A DNA stretch of 64,000 bases, from the NCBI RefSeq assembly GCF_001544015.1, contig NZ_AP014924.1, positions 372,001-436,000 of the forward strand. The letters run 5' to 3'. Positions 26,329-34,622 of the stretch are shown here, one piece after another. How positions within the stretch are numbered: the first letter of the stretch is position 1; each line of letters begins with the position of its first letter. The notes below the pieces were generated by a model. It had not been told where the DNA came from. It did not search any database and saw nothing but the letters and a program-made list of their open reading frames with translations. A program made the translations under genes and the position numbers. This DNA is from Limnochorda pilosa. GTDB lineage: Bacteria > Bacillota > Limnochordia > Limnochordales > Limnochordaceae.

Positions 26329-27729
26329 ATGCTGGTCGAGATCGATCGTGACAACCTATCCATCATCCAGAATCCCTCCTTCCGCGCCTACGCGGCCCGG
26401 TACGTGGCCATCGCGGAGCAGTTCCGGGAGCGGGTTCGAGAGACAGGGATGGAGTTCGAGGAGGCAGAGCCGGACATGGCTCTGCCTCCAGCCCCGTCCC
26501 AACCCGGTGAGGAAGAGATCGCCCAGGACCTTAGGCTTCCGGGGATGCCCGAGCGGCTCGCCCAAGCGCTGGCACGCCTCCGGAAGAAGGGGGCGGTTGT
26601 CCGCAACGGCGGCCGCAGCGTCTACTCCCGGTGGATCTCCCCGGCCTGCCTGGCCTGCCGGACGGGCGCGGGCAGCGCTACCTTCTTCACCTCGCTGCAG
26701 TGCCACCGGCAGTGCTTCTACTGTTTCAACCCGAACCAGGAGGGGTACGAGCAGTACCGCCAGGACTCGAGGGACTGCGTGAGCGAGCTCGGCCAGATGC
26801 AGCAGGCCGGCGTGCGGCTCGAGCACGTGGCCCTGACCGGCGGCGAGCCGCTCCTCCACAAGGAGGAGGCCGTCGCCTTCTTCGAGGCGGCCCGGCAGCA
26901 GTACCCGGAGGCGTACGGCCGTCTCTACACGTCGGGGGACTTCGTGGACGCGCAGATCCTCCAGCGACTGAAGGCCGCTGGGCTCGACGAGATCCGTTTC
27001 AGCATCCGCCTGCCCGACAGCCCGACCGCGCAGCGGAAGACGCTGGAGCGCATCGCCCTCGCCCGGGAGTACCTGCCGGCGGTCATGGTGGAGATGCCGG
27101 TGCTGCCCGACGGCTACGAACGGATGACCGAGATCCTCGTGGAGCTGGAGCGGATCGGCGCCGACGGCATCAACCTCCTGGAACTCTGCTACCCCCTGCA
27201 CAACGCCGAGGCCTTCAGGATCCGGGGCTACACCCTCAAGGCCAAGCCGTACCGGGTCCTCTACGATTACTGGTACGCAGGGGGCCTCCCGGTGGCGGGG
27301 AGCGAGGAAGCATGCCTACGCCTGGTGGACTTTGCGCTGGACCAGGACCTGAAGCTCGGTGTCCACTACTGCTCCCTGGAGAACAAGCATACGGGCCAGA
27401 TCTTCCGGCAGGATGCCACGGTGGATCCTCCGCCGCACCACGTCCTCTCGCCGCAGGACTACTTCTTCAAGTCGGTCAAGGCGTTCGGGGAGGAGATTCC
27501 CAAGGTGGCCCACGCCCTTCGGAAGGCGGGCGTCCGGAGCTACAGCGTCGATTCCGAGCACGGCTTCCTGGAGTTCCCCGTCTCCGCCGTGGGTTACCTG
27601 GCGGGCCTGGACGTGGAGCTGGGTGTTTCCACCAAGGTGATGGAGGCCGACGAAGAAGGCCTTCGGCTTCGAGAGCTCAAGGTGGAGCTGGCCGATCCGG
27701 CCTCCTTCGACCCCGGAGTCGACATCTGA
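26329..27729 (+). CDS. radical SAM protein of the molybdoenzyme operon
   Basis: The 466-residue radical SAM enzyme has the cluster motif Cys125-x3-Cys129-x2-Cys132 (CHRQCFYC), a GGEPL SAM-binding motif near 175 and a TIM-barrel-like continuation. CLAC at 107-110 and later cysteines (for example HYCSLENK) could hold further clusters. ATG 26329 is chosen because GGAAGGAGG precedes it. It lies directly after dmsB, with a former second copy after the other dmsB (now a remnant). It may modify or mature the molybdoenzyme or its cofactor, but no known maturase family is recognised. Confidence 0.8.
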   Translation: MLVEIDRDNLSIIQNPSFRAYAARYVAIAEQFRERVRETGMEFEEAEPDMALPPAPSQPGEEEIAQDLRLPGMPERLAQALARLRKKGAVVRNGGRSVYSRWISPACLACRTGAGSATFFTSLQCHRQCFYCFNPNQEGYEQYRQDSRDCVSELGQMQQAGVRLEHVALTGGEPLLHKEEAVAFFEAARQQYPEAYGRLYTSGDFVDAQILQRLKAAGLDEIRFSIRLPDSPTAQRKTLERIALAREYLPAVMVEMPVLPDGYERMTEILVELERIGADGINLLELCYPLHNAEAFRIRGYTLKAKPYRVLYDYWYAGGLPVAGSEEACLRLVDFALDQDLKLGVHYCSLENKHTGQIFRQDATVDPPPHHVLSPQDYFFKSVKAFGEEIPKVAHALRKAGVRSYSVDSEHGFLEFPVSAVGYLAGLDVELGVSTKVMEADEEGLRLRELKVELADPASFDPGVDI

Positions 27730-27750
27730 CCGAAGCGGAGGAATGGAGCG

Positions 27751-28857
27751 TTGCCGGTAGCGGCGATCGAGGAAGCAGCAGAGAGGCTCGCGGGCCTGGA
27801 GGGTTCCGCCCTCCGCGTCCGCCCGCGCCAGTGCCTCAACCTGCGCCACCTCCGGGCGGGGTGCTCGGCGTGCGCCGAAGCCTGCCCCACCAAGGCCATC
27901 CGGTGGTCGCCTAGGCTCAGGGTCGAGCCCTTCGATTGCGCCCAGTGCGGCGCCTGTGCGACGGCCTGCCCCGCGGGGGCGCTGGAGGTGCGCGACAGCG
28001 TCTGGTGCCGGCGCCTGGCCCAGATCAGCCGGGCCGTCGCGGGTACCGGCAGGGTTCTTTTCGCGTGCCCGCTGCACCTGCGGCGGGACCGGAGCCTGCG
28101 GCGCAGGACGGATGTGGTGGAGGTTCCCTGCGTCGGCGCCATCCAGCCGTGGGAGATCGTTGCAGCCGTGGCCTTCGGTGCGGCGTCGGTGCTCCTGCTC
28201 GAAGCCCGCTGCTCGCGGTGCACCTACCGGGTCGCCCACGGACGTGCGGTTCGAACGGTGGAAGAGGCGCAGTCGCTCCTGGCAGCGTGGGGGCGGAGGG
28301 AAGAGGTCCGGCTCGGCAGCGAGCCCCCCGCTTCCACGGAGGCCGGCAGCGCCTTTCGGGCCCTGGCCGGCCTGCTTCCCCAGAAAGGTCGCAGCGCCGA
28401 CGAGGAGTTGGCCCGCCGGGGCCTGGAACCGCAGGAAATCGGCGGCGACACCACGCAGCCGCAGGATCCGGGCGAAGGGCTGGAACGGTGGATCCCATCG
28501 TCCCACCGGAAGCTGCTCTTCTTCCTCCACCGGCTGGGAGAACCCGCGGCGGATCGGGTCGCCCCCAACGCGCCGCTGGCCCACGTGGAGGTCGCTCCCG
28601 ACTGCACCGGCTGCGGCATGTGCGCCTACTTCTGCCCCACCGGAGCCCTCCGAAAGCGCGAAACCGCAGGCAAGACGGAGCTCGCCTTTCGGGCGCAGGA
28701 GTGCACCAACTGCGGCTTCTGTACCCGAATCTGCTACCAGGGGGCCATCCGGACCACGGAGGCCCGGCCCGGCGCGGTCCTCTCCGGTGAGGAGCAAGTC
28801 CTGTGGAGCGGGCGCCCCTCCACGCCGCAAGAGCGCCTCGCGAGGCGGCTGGTCTAG
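27751..28857 (+). CDS. four-cluster ferredoxin-type protein
   Basis: The 368-residue cytoplasmic protein has two pairs of 4Fe-4S motifs. Near residues 35-75 are CSACAEACPTKA and CAQCGACATACPAGA; near 285-335 are CTGCGMCAYFCPTGA and CTNCGFCTRICYQGA. The middle holds further cysteines (FACPLHL, CSRCTYRV) in a segment like those of HdrA/MvhD-linked or TorD-associated ferredoxins. TTG 27751 follows GGAGGAATG-type spacing. It may supply electrons to the radical SAM protein upstream. The pairing with a dms operon is unusual. Confidence 0.8.
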   Translation: MPVAAIEEAAERLAGLEGSALRVRPRQCLNLRHLRAGCSACAEACPTKAIRWSPRLRVEPFDCAQCGACATACPAGALEVRDSVWCRRLAQISRAVAGTGRVLFACPLHLRRDRSLRRRTDVVEVPCVGAIQPWEIVAAVAFGAASVLLLEARCSRCTYRVAHGRAVRTVEEAQSLLAAWGRREEVRLGSEPPASTEAGSAFRALAGLLPQKGRSADEELARRGLEPQEIGGDTTQPQDPGEGLERWIPSSHRKLLFFLHRLGEPAADRVAPNAPLAHVEVAPDCTGCGMCAYFCPTGALRKRETAGKTELAFRAQECTNCGFCTRICYQGAIRTTEARPGAVLSGEEQVLWSGRPSTPQERLARRLV

Positions 28858-28892
28858 AGGTGAAGGACTCCACGCGAGAAGAGGGATGAGCG

Positions 28893-29075
28893 ATGCCGCG
28901 CATCGGTCCCATGGAACTGGTCATCATCCTGGCTCTGGCCCTGATCATCTTTGGCCCGGGGAAGCTGCCCCAGGTGGGCAAGGCCCTCGGCGAGGGGATC
29001 CGCGAGTTCAAGAACTCGATCACGAGCCGGAGCCAGGACGAGGAGGAGAGGCCTCGGCAAGCCCATCAGGGTTGA
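28893..29075 (+). CDS. tatA: Tat translocase pore subunit TatA/TatE
   Basis: This 60-residue protein has the TatA pattern. One N-terminal helix (MELVIILALALIIFGPGKLP) ends in the FGPGKLP hinge, then comes the amphipathic helix VGKALGEGIREFK and a charged tail. It forms the variable pore for folded twin-arginine proteins. Its place at the end of the operon fits export of the two Tat-signal molybdoenzymes. No TatC is in the window. Confidence 0.93.
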   Translation: MPRIGPMELVIILALALIIFGPGKLPQVGKALGEGIREFKNSITSRSQDEEERPRQAHQG

Positions 29076-29451
29076 GGGCTCCCCCAAGACCAAGGCTCGC
29101 AGGTCGAGAAGAGAGGTGGCGGGCGGTCGCCCGCGCATGATCCAGACACAACCCAAAGTCTCCGAGCCTTCAGGACCTAAGGCACCTGTTTCGTGAGGCG
29201 GGCGCAAAGGCCTGAGGCCGAACCTCGGCAGAATCCGAGGGACCGCCGGACGGGGAGCGCCCCCGGGCGGCGGTCGTGGGTAGGGAAGGAAACGACCCTG
29301 CCTCCCCGTGCTTGGAAAGGAGACGCCCAACCGAAGCGTCGACGCGTCGCCGGTCGAAGGGTGGGGGCCGGCGATCTTGCGCCTCGGGCACCAGCGCTTC
29401 GGGCGCCGCCTGGCTTGCACGGGTCCCTGTAGTCGAGAGGGGGCAACCCTG
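29076..29451. other. long GC-rich leader before the NTPase-ECF operon
   Basis: No convincing gene is seen in these 376 bases. A 7-bp stem TCGCCGG (29347-29353) / CCGGCGA (29368-29374) and the palindrome GCGTCGACGC nearby suggest structure. A ligand-sensing leader would fit a vitamin or cofactor transporter, but I do not recognise a known riboswitch class. Confidence 0.3.
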
Positions 29452-30072
29452 GTGCCAGGCTCCATCCTGATCCTGACCGGACCGAAGAACACCGGCAAGA
29501 GCGCCTTCTGCCGCGAGCTCGCACGCGCGGCTGCTCGGGCAGGCGTGGACGTCGCTGGCGTCTGCACCGAGAAGCGCCGGCGACGGCGCCCGCACCACCC
29601 CGGAGAGGGGCTGGAACCGGGCCTGCACCCTCGTGTCGAGCGCGAGCAGCTCGTCGTCACAGACCTTCGGAGCGGCCACCAAGCGCCACTGGGGTTCCGG
29701 GAGGGCGACCGGTGGACGCTCCTGCAGGAAGGCTTCGCACTGGGACGGGAGGCTCTCGCCGCAGCCACGCCCTGCCACCTCCTGGTGGTGGACGAGATCG
29801 GCCGGCTCGAGCTCCGGCACGGTTCCGGGTGGACGGGGGTCTTCGGGATCGTGGCGACGGGAGCCTACCGCCAGGCTGTGGTCACGGTCCGGCAGGGGTG
29901 CCTGGATGCGTTCCGCCGCGCCCTGGCCGCGGCAGCCCCGGAAGGGCGGCCGGCCCGCCTGCGCGTGCACGAGCTGCACGGAGACGACCCGCCCGGAGAG
30001 CGTGACCGCCTGCAGCAGGAGCTCCTGGCCGAGCTCACGAGGGTTCCCAGGGAGGCGGTGGAGCTGCGATGA
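29452..30072 (+). CDS. THEP1-like nucleoside-triphosphatase
   Basis: The 206-residue P-loop protein has GPKNTGKS (10-17), a Walker B-like VVDEIGRLEL near residue 105-114 and the overall layout of the THEP1/NTPase family. The start GTG 29452 gives ILILTGPKNTGKS at the N-terminus as in the family and follows GAGAGGGGG; longer forms lack support. It overlaps the ECF ATPase gene (ATGA), so the two are translationally coupled. Its role in transport or cofactor metabolism is not known. Confidence 0.72.
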   Translation: MPGSILILTGPKNTGKSAFCRELARAAARAGVDVAGVCTEKRRRRRPHHPGEGLEPGLHPRVEREQLVVTDLRSGHQAPLGFREGDRWTLLQEGFALGREALAAATPCHLLVVDEIGRLELRHGSGWTGVFGIVATGAYRQAVVTVRQGCLDAFRRALAAAAPEGRPARLRVHELHGDDPPGERDRLQQELLAELTRVPREAVELR

Positions 30073-31589
30073 TGGCGCCGCCCCCGGAATGCCTCGAGCG
30101 TCCCGCCGTCCTCCTCCACGCCGCCGGCGGCACGGGCGGGTCCGGAGCGGGTGCCGTTCCCATCCGGGCCGGTGATCTGGGCGTCCGCTTCGGGACCTGC
30201 CGCCTTCTGGAGGGCGTGGACCTGGAGATCCGAGCGGCGGACCGCGTCCTGATCACGGGCCCTTCCGGGGGAGGCAAGACCACCCTGGCGCGGGCTCTCG
30301 CGGGCATGATCCCCCTCGCCTTCCCCGGTGAGCGCGAGGGCCGCGTCTCCGTCTACGGGAGAGACCCGGCGCGGCAGCCGCTCTGGGAGACAGCGCAGCG
30401 GCTGGCCATGGTCTTCCAGCGCCCGGCCTCCCAGCTCTTCAACTTCACGGTGCGAGACGAGGTCCTCTTCGGACCCCTCAACCTCGGCCTGAAGCCTGGG
30501 GAGGCGCGGGAGCAGGCCCGGTGGGCGCTGGAGGTCATGGGCCTCCAGGGGTTCGAGGAAAGGAGCCCCCGCACCCTCTCCGGGGGCGAGCTGCAGCGGC
30601 TGGCGCTGGCCGCCGTCCTTGCGATGCGCCCGCGTGCGGTGATCCTGGACGAGCCCACCGCCCACCTGGACCGCTCGGGGCGCGAGGCCCTGGTTCAGGC
30701 GCTCACGCGGCTCAACACGGACGACGGTCTATCCGTCGTGGTCATCGAGCACCGCACTCGAGCCTGGGTTCCCTTCGCCCGCCAGCACCTTCACCTGGCC
30801 GGCGGGCGGCTCACGGCGGGCGGTCCGCTTGCAGCGGGCCTCTCCGCCGGTACCGGGGGCGGCTCCCCTCGCCTCACGCTGCTGCAGCCGGTCACGTCCT
30901 GCGGCCGGCCGGTGCTCCGCGTCGTGGACGGCGTCATCGCGCGCCGAGGCTCGATGCGGCGCGAGGAGCGCTCGCCCGTTCTGCTGAGGGACGTCAACCT
31001 GGAGCTCCATACGGGTGAACTGATCCTCCTCACCGGGGAGAACGGATCGGGCAAGACGACCCTGGCCCGGGTCCTGGCCGGCTTCGAGCGGCCTGCCAGG
31101 GGAAGGGTCGTCCGCTCGGCCCGGCCGCTCCTCCTCTTCCAGGACCCCATCGACCAGCTCTTCGCGGAGACGGTGGAGGAAGAGCTGTTCGTGGGCCTGC
31201 GGGCTGGCCGCGGGCGAGAGAAGGCGCTCCCTGGGGACCTGCTGGACGGCCTGCTCCGGATGGCGGGGCTGGAGCAACGCCGGGGGCAGCCCGTGGGCTC
31301 TCTCTCCACCGGCGAGCAGCGGCGCCTCGCCCTCGCCGCCCTGGTGGCAGCCGGTGCCACGGAGACGCAGGGCAGCCTCTTCATCCTGGACGAGCCCACG
31401 GCCGGCCAGGACGACCTGCACCTCCAAGCGATGCTCCGGATGATCCGGGACCTCAACCACGACCTGGGGGCGGCCGTCCTGGTGATCAGCCACGACGAGC
31501 GTCTCATCGCGGGCTGGCCTGGCCGTCGCCTTCGCATTCAAGGCGGTCGTCTCGTCGAAGGGGTCCAAGCCCCGAAGGAAGGAGCGTGA
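30069..31589 (+). CDS. ECF transporter ATPase, two domains fused
   Basis: The 506-residue protein contains two ABC ATPase domains in one chain. The first has GPSGGGKTT, LSGGELQRLAL and DEPTAHLD; the second has GENGSGKTT, LSTGEQRRLAL and DEPTAGQD. The Q-loops read VFQRPASQLF and LFQDPIDQLF, typical of EcfA/EcfA' of energy-coupling factor importers. It drives uptake with the S-like and T proteins encoded next. In the second domain the signature is Leu-Ser-Thr-Gly instead of Leu-Ser-Gly-Gly. Confidence 0.92.
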   Translation: MMAPPPECLERPAVLLHAAGGTGGSGAGAVPIRAGDLGVRFGTCRLLEGVDLEIRAADRVLITGPSGGGKTTLARALAGMIPLAFPGEREGRVSVYGRDPARQPLWETAQRLAMVFQRPASQLFNFTVRDEVLFGPLNLGLKPGEAREQARWALEVMGLQGFEERSPRTLSGGELQRLALAAVLAMRPRAVILDEPTAHLDRSGREALVQALTRLNTDDGLSVVVIEHRTRAWVPFARQHLHLAGGRLTAGGPLAAGLSAGTGGGSPRLTLLQPVTSCGRPVLRVVDGVIARRGSMRREERSPVLLRDVNLELHTGELILLTGENGSGKTTLARVLAGFERPARGRVVRSARPLLLFQDPIDQLFAETVEEELFVGLRAGRGREKALPGDLLDGLLRMAGLEQRRGQPVGSLSTGEQRRLALAALVAAGATETQGSLFILDEPTAGQDDLHLQAMLRMIRDLNHDLGAAVLVISHDERLIAGWPGRRLRIQGGRLVEGVQAPKEGA

Positions 31590-31591
31590 CG

Positions 31592-32191
31592 ATGGTGGTC
31601 AACCTCAGAACGCTTGTCGTCATCGGTGTCTTTGGCGCGCTCTGGGGCGCGCTGGAGCTCTCCCTCGGTTCAGCCCTCCATGCACTCAATCTCCCCTTCT
31701 CGGGAGTCTTCCTGGCCGCGGCCGGCATCGCGGTTGCCCTGATCGGCCATCGGTTCGTGCCGCAGAGGGGGGCCGTGCTGCAGATCGGTCTCGTGGCTGC
31801 GCTGATGAAGGCGGCCAGCATCGGCGGGATCGTCCTCATGCCCATGATCGGCATCCTGTTCGAGGCGCTCATCGTGCAAGGGGTGATGGCCGTCACCCGT
31901 GGGCAGAGCCGGGGGAGCTACGTCCTCGCAGGCGCCCTCGGGTGCCTCTGGCCCCTGGTTCACCCCTTCTTCGCCCATGGGCTGCTGGCGGGCCGGGGGA
32001 TCCTCACCGTGTGGGGCTGGGTGGTTGAGGACGGCGCCGCGTTCCTGCACCTGTCGCCTCGGGCCGCCGTGCTCATCATCGCGGTGCTGGGCCTGATCCA
32101 TGCCGCGGTGGGGGCCCTGGCGGGGGCCGTCGCCTGGAACACCGCGGAGCGGGTCGCCCATCGGGGTGGGGTTCGACATGCGAGCGCCTAG
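31592..32191 (+). CDS. ECF transporter S-component-like membrane protein
   Basis: About 199 residues with five or six hydrophobic helices. It starts LVVIGVFGALWGALELSLG, a pattern common in substrate-specific (S) components, and has small-residue-rich helices suitable for packing against EcfT. ATG 31592 is 8 bases after AAGGAGC; GTG 31586 overlapping the ATPase stop is possible. The vitamin or metal it binds is not clear. Linkage to molybdoenzymes makes a cofactor or metal precursor possible, but that is a guess. Confidence 0.7.
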   Translation: MVVNLRTLVVIGVFGALWGALELSLGSALHALNLPFSGVFLAAAGIAVALIGHRFVPQRGAVLQIGLVAALMKAASIGGIVLMPMIGILFEALIVQGVMAVTRGQSRGSYVLAGALGCLWPLVHPFFAHGLLAGRGILTVWGWVVEDGAAFLHLSPRAAVLIIAVLGLIHAAVGALAGAVAWNTAERVAHRGGVRHASA

Positions 32192-32891
32192 TTGCCTGGC
32201 CGGCGCGGGTCCCCTGGGGCGGCTGGGGCCGCTCGGGCTCCTGACGCTCTCGGCCCTGGGTGCCCGTCTGGCGACGGTCTGGCTCCTGGCCGCGGCGACC
32301 GTCCTCTGGGTCGCCTGGGTGGATCCGGGCGCGCTCCGGGGTCTGCGAAGCCGATGGTTCATGGCCTTCGCGATCTTCCTGGTGGTTCCCCTGGCATGCT
32401 GGGGAGGCCCCCGCACCTGGGCCCCGCTGCCCTGGCTCGCGCTCTCGCCGTCGGGCCTGAAGCTGGGCCTGGGGATGCTCGGCCGGAGCGTCGTCTTGTG
32501 GATGAGCGTCGCCACGGTCGTGGAGGGCCTCTCGCTGACGGACTGGTCAGCCCTTCTTGAGCGGTGTGGGCTGAAGGGTTTCGGCTTCACCCTGGGCGTC
32601 GCTTTCCACATGCTCCCGACGGTCCTCTCCTCGGCGGGGGACGCGTGGCACGCCTTGAGGATGCGAGGCGGTCTGGCGGCCTACGGGTGGGAGGCACCCC
32701 AACTCCTGATGGCGACGGTGGTGAGCGGAGCCCTCCGGCACGTGGACGACATCGCGGCCGCAGCCCAAGCCCGAGGCTACGATCCGGAGAAGCCCCGGCG
32801 AGGGACGGTGCGCGTGACGGGCACGGACCTCGGGCTCGTGGCGGCCTGGGCCGTCGCCTGCGTGGTCATCCGGCTCGGCCTCCGCTGGTGA
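32178..32891 (+). CDS. ecfT: ECF transporter transmembrane component EcfT
   Basis: The 237-residue membrane protein has two short Ala-Arg-Gly-type coupling motifs (ALRMRGG near 160 and AAQARGYD near 200), which in EcfT contact the ATPases. It overlaps the S-like gene by 14 bases. A further upstream GTG at 32167 is possible. With the two preceding genes it forms a complete dedicated ECF importer. Confidence 0.85.
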   Translation: MRAPSCLAGAGPLGRLGPLGLLTLSALGARLATVWLLAAATVLWVAWVDPGALRGLRSRWFMAFAIFLVVPLACWGGPRTWAPLPWLALSPSGLKLGLGMLGRSVVLWMSVATVVEGLSLTDWSALLERCGLKGFGFTLGVAFHMLPTVLSSAGDAWHALRMRGGLAAYGWEAPQLLMATVVSGALRHVDDIAAAAQARGYDPEKPRRGTVRVTGTDLGLVAAWAVACVVIRLGLRW

Positions 32892-33051
32892 GTCGGCTGG
32901 CCATGCGAGTGCAACTTGGGTGGGTGGCCCAGAAGGACGCGCTGTACTCCTCGGTACTTCCACCTCCATCACGCAACCAGCGGATACCAAGAGAAGGAGT
33001 CGCCACCTTGTATGGCGAACCGAGACATGCGAGCACAGACGGCATAATGTG

Positions 33052-33061
33052 ATGTATACAT
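33052..33061. promoter_or_regulatory. GTATAC-core operator before the first TctCBA operon
   Basis: A perfect 10-base palindrome ATGTATACAT lies 44 bases before the tctC start. It fits the T-GT-N-AC-A pattern bound by FCD-type GntR regulators, and one is encoded downstream at 38420-39115. A TGTATAC site also occurs upstream of that regulator. The other parts of 32892-33104 show no gene. Confidence 0.5.
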
Positions 33062-33104
33062 TGTCGTCTGCGTACTGCTTAAGACGGTCGGGGAGGTGCA
33101 CTTC

Positions 33105-34073
33105 GTGTTGTCAAGACACACGCGCTTGACCCTCTGCGTCCTCGTTCTCCTGGTGCTCGTCGCCAGCAGCGCGGGTGCCGCTTCATATCCCAGCAAGCCC
33201 GTACAGCTCATCGTCGCCTTTTCCCCGGGCGGCAGCAGCGACGTCCTTGCGCGCGTCGTCGCGCAGTACTTCGAACGGTTGACGGGGACCCCGATGGTCG
33301 TGATGAACAAGCCAGGGGCAGGCGGTGAGATAGGCTTCACGAGCCTGGCCCTCTCGAAACCAGACGGCTACACGGTCGGGTTGATCAACATCCCGAACCT
33401 AATGACGTTTCCGCTGATGCGTGCCGAGACCACGAAATACGACCTCGACGACCTCACCTACATCGCCAACGTCGTCACGGATCCCAGCGTGCTGGTCGTG
33501 CGAGCGCAGAGTCCTTTCCAGACGTTCGAGGATTTCGTCGCCTACGCCGGGGCGAACCCCGGCGCGATCACCATCTCCCACGACGCGGTCGGCGGTGACG
33601 ACTTCCTGTTCATCCGCAAGATCGAACATGCGACGGGGATCGATCTGACCGAAGTCCAATTCGCCGGGGACGCTCCGGCGCGCGCCGCTCTCCTCGGAGG
33701 GCACATCGCGGCGAACGCGATCAACCTCTCTGAGGCGGTGCCGATGGTTCGAGACGGCCGGGTCCGCGTGCTCGGGCTGGCGGCGCCGCGGCGGGCCGCA
33801 GAGATCCCTGACACGCCCACGTTCCGCGAGATGGGGTTCGACATCGTGAACAGCTCGTCCCGAGGCATCGGCGCTCCGGCAGGGCTTCCCGAGGACGTCG
33901 CCGATCTGCTGGCGGAGACCCTCGTCGAGATCGCCCGGGATCCCGGCTTCGTGGCCAAGCTTGCCGAAATGAAGATGCCCCTGGATGTGATCGCGAGAGA
34001 CGAATACGAGAAGTTCGTCTTGGAGCAGAACGAGATCATGCACGAGCTTTGGGAGGAGAATCCCTGGATGTAG
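33105..34073 (+). CDS. tctC: TctC-family solute-binding protein (first set)
   Basis: The 322-residue exported protein belongs to the tripartite tricarboxylate transporter receptors. After a signal peptide (to about residue 26) comes YPSKPVQLIVAFSPGGSSDVLARVVA, then KPGAGGEIGFTSLALSKPDGYT. It ends with DEYEKFVLEQNEIM. GTG 33105 is preferred because GGGGAGG (33090-33096) is 8 bases upstream, while GTG 33096 overlaps that site. It captures a carboxylate outside the cell for TctAB. Confidence 0.9.
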   Translation: MLSRHTRLTLCVLVLLVLVASSAGAASYPSKPVQLIVAFSPGGSSDVLARVVAQYFERLTGTPMVVMNKPGAGGEIGFTSLALSKPDGYTVGLINIPNLMTFPLMRAETTKYDLDDLTYIANVVTDPSVLVVRAQSPFQTFEDFVAYAGANPGAITISHDAVGGDDFLFIRKIEHATGIDLTEVQFAGDAPARAALLGGHIAANAINLSEAVPMVRDGRVRVLGLAAPRRAAEIPDTPTFREMGFDIVNSSSRGIGAPAGLPEDVADLLAETLVEIARDPGFVAKLAEMKMPLDVIARDEYEKFVLEQNEIMHELWEENPWM

Positions 34074-34080
34074 GCGACGG

Positions 34081-34104
34081 GCGGCCCCCGAGACAGGGGG
34101 CCGC
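34081..34104 (+). other. stem-loop between tctC and tctB
   Basis: A perfect 9-bp stem GCGGCCCCC (34081-34089) / GGGGGCCGC (34096-34104) with loop GAGACA and no T-run. Such hairpins after the binding-protein gene often protect the upstream mRNA so that more receptor than permease is made. Confidence 0.6.
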
Positions 34105-34134
34105 TCCTGCCCCGTAATCGGAGGAGGGACCGGA

Positions 34135-34599
34135 GTGAAGGCGCGCCTCGATGCGGCTGGCCTCGTGAACCTGTCGATCCCCGTCGCGTTCCTGGGTTTG
34201 GGCGTCTATGCGCTCGTCGCCGCGAGCGGCTTGCCGGAGCAGCCGGCCCAGTTCCCAAAGGTGTTCGCGGCGCTGCTCATCTTGCTGTCCCTTCCGTCTG
34301 CGGTCCTCGCGGCGCGCAGGTCCGGGGTGCGGTGCGCCGGTGCATCGGAGACCACCCGCGAAGGGCCAAGGCAGCGGGTCCGCTTGGTCGTGCTCAGCCT
34401 CCTCTACAGCATCAGCATCACGCAGTTCGGCTTCTACCTGTCCTCACTGGTCTGGCTCCCCATCATGTTCATCAGTCTCGGCTACCGCCGGTACCGGACA
34501 CTCCTCCTGGTGGCCGCTGTCACCTGCGCGGTTCTCTACGCCATGTTTGGGATGATTCTCGCGGTGCCCACGCCGGTTGGGAGGATCCTTGGCTTCTGA
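34135..34599 (+). CDS. tctB: TctB-family small membrane subunit (first set)
   Basis: A 154-residue protein with four hydrophobic helices and the TctB layout: LVNLSIPVAFLGLGVYALVAASGLP, then AQFPKVFAALLILLSLP, and later IMFISLGYRRYRTLLLVAA. GTG 34135 follows GAGGAGGGA. It is needed with TctA for sodium-coupled carboxylate uptake. Confidence 0.87.
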   Translation: MKARLDAAGLVNLSIPVAFLGLGVYALVAASGLPEQPAQFPKVFAALLILLSLPSAVLAARRSGVRCAGASETTREGPRQRVRLVVLSLLYSISITQFGFYLSSLVWLPIMFISLGYRRYRTLLLVAAVTCAVLYAMFGMILAVPTPVGRILGF

Positions 34600-34622
34600 T
34601 CCAGGGAGGGAGGGCGTAAAGC

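Noticed and set aside
29076-29451. Known molybdenum-cofactor or vitamin riboswitch
   Set aside because: The context fits, but I could not match conserved bases of any class I know. It is kept only as an unassigned leader.
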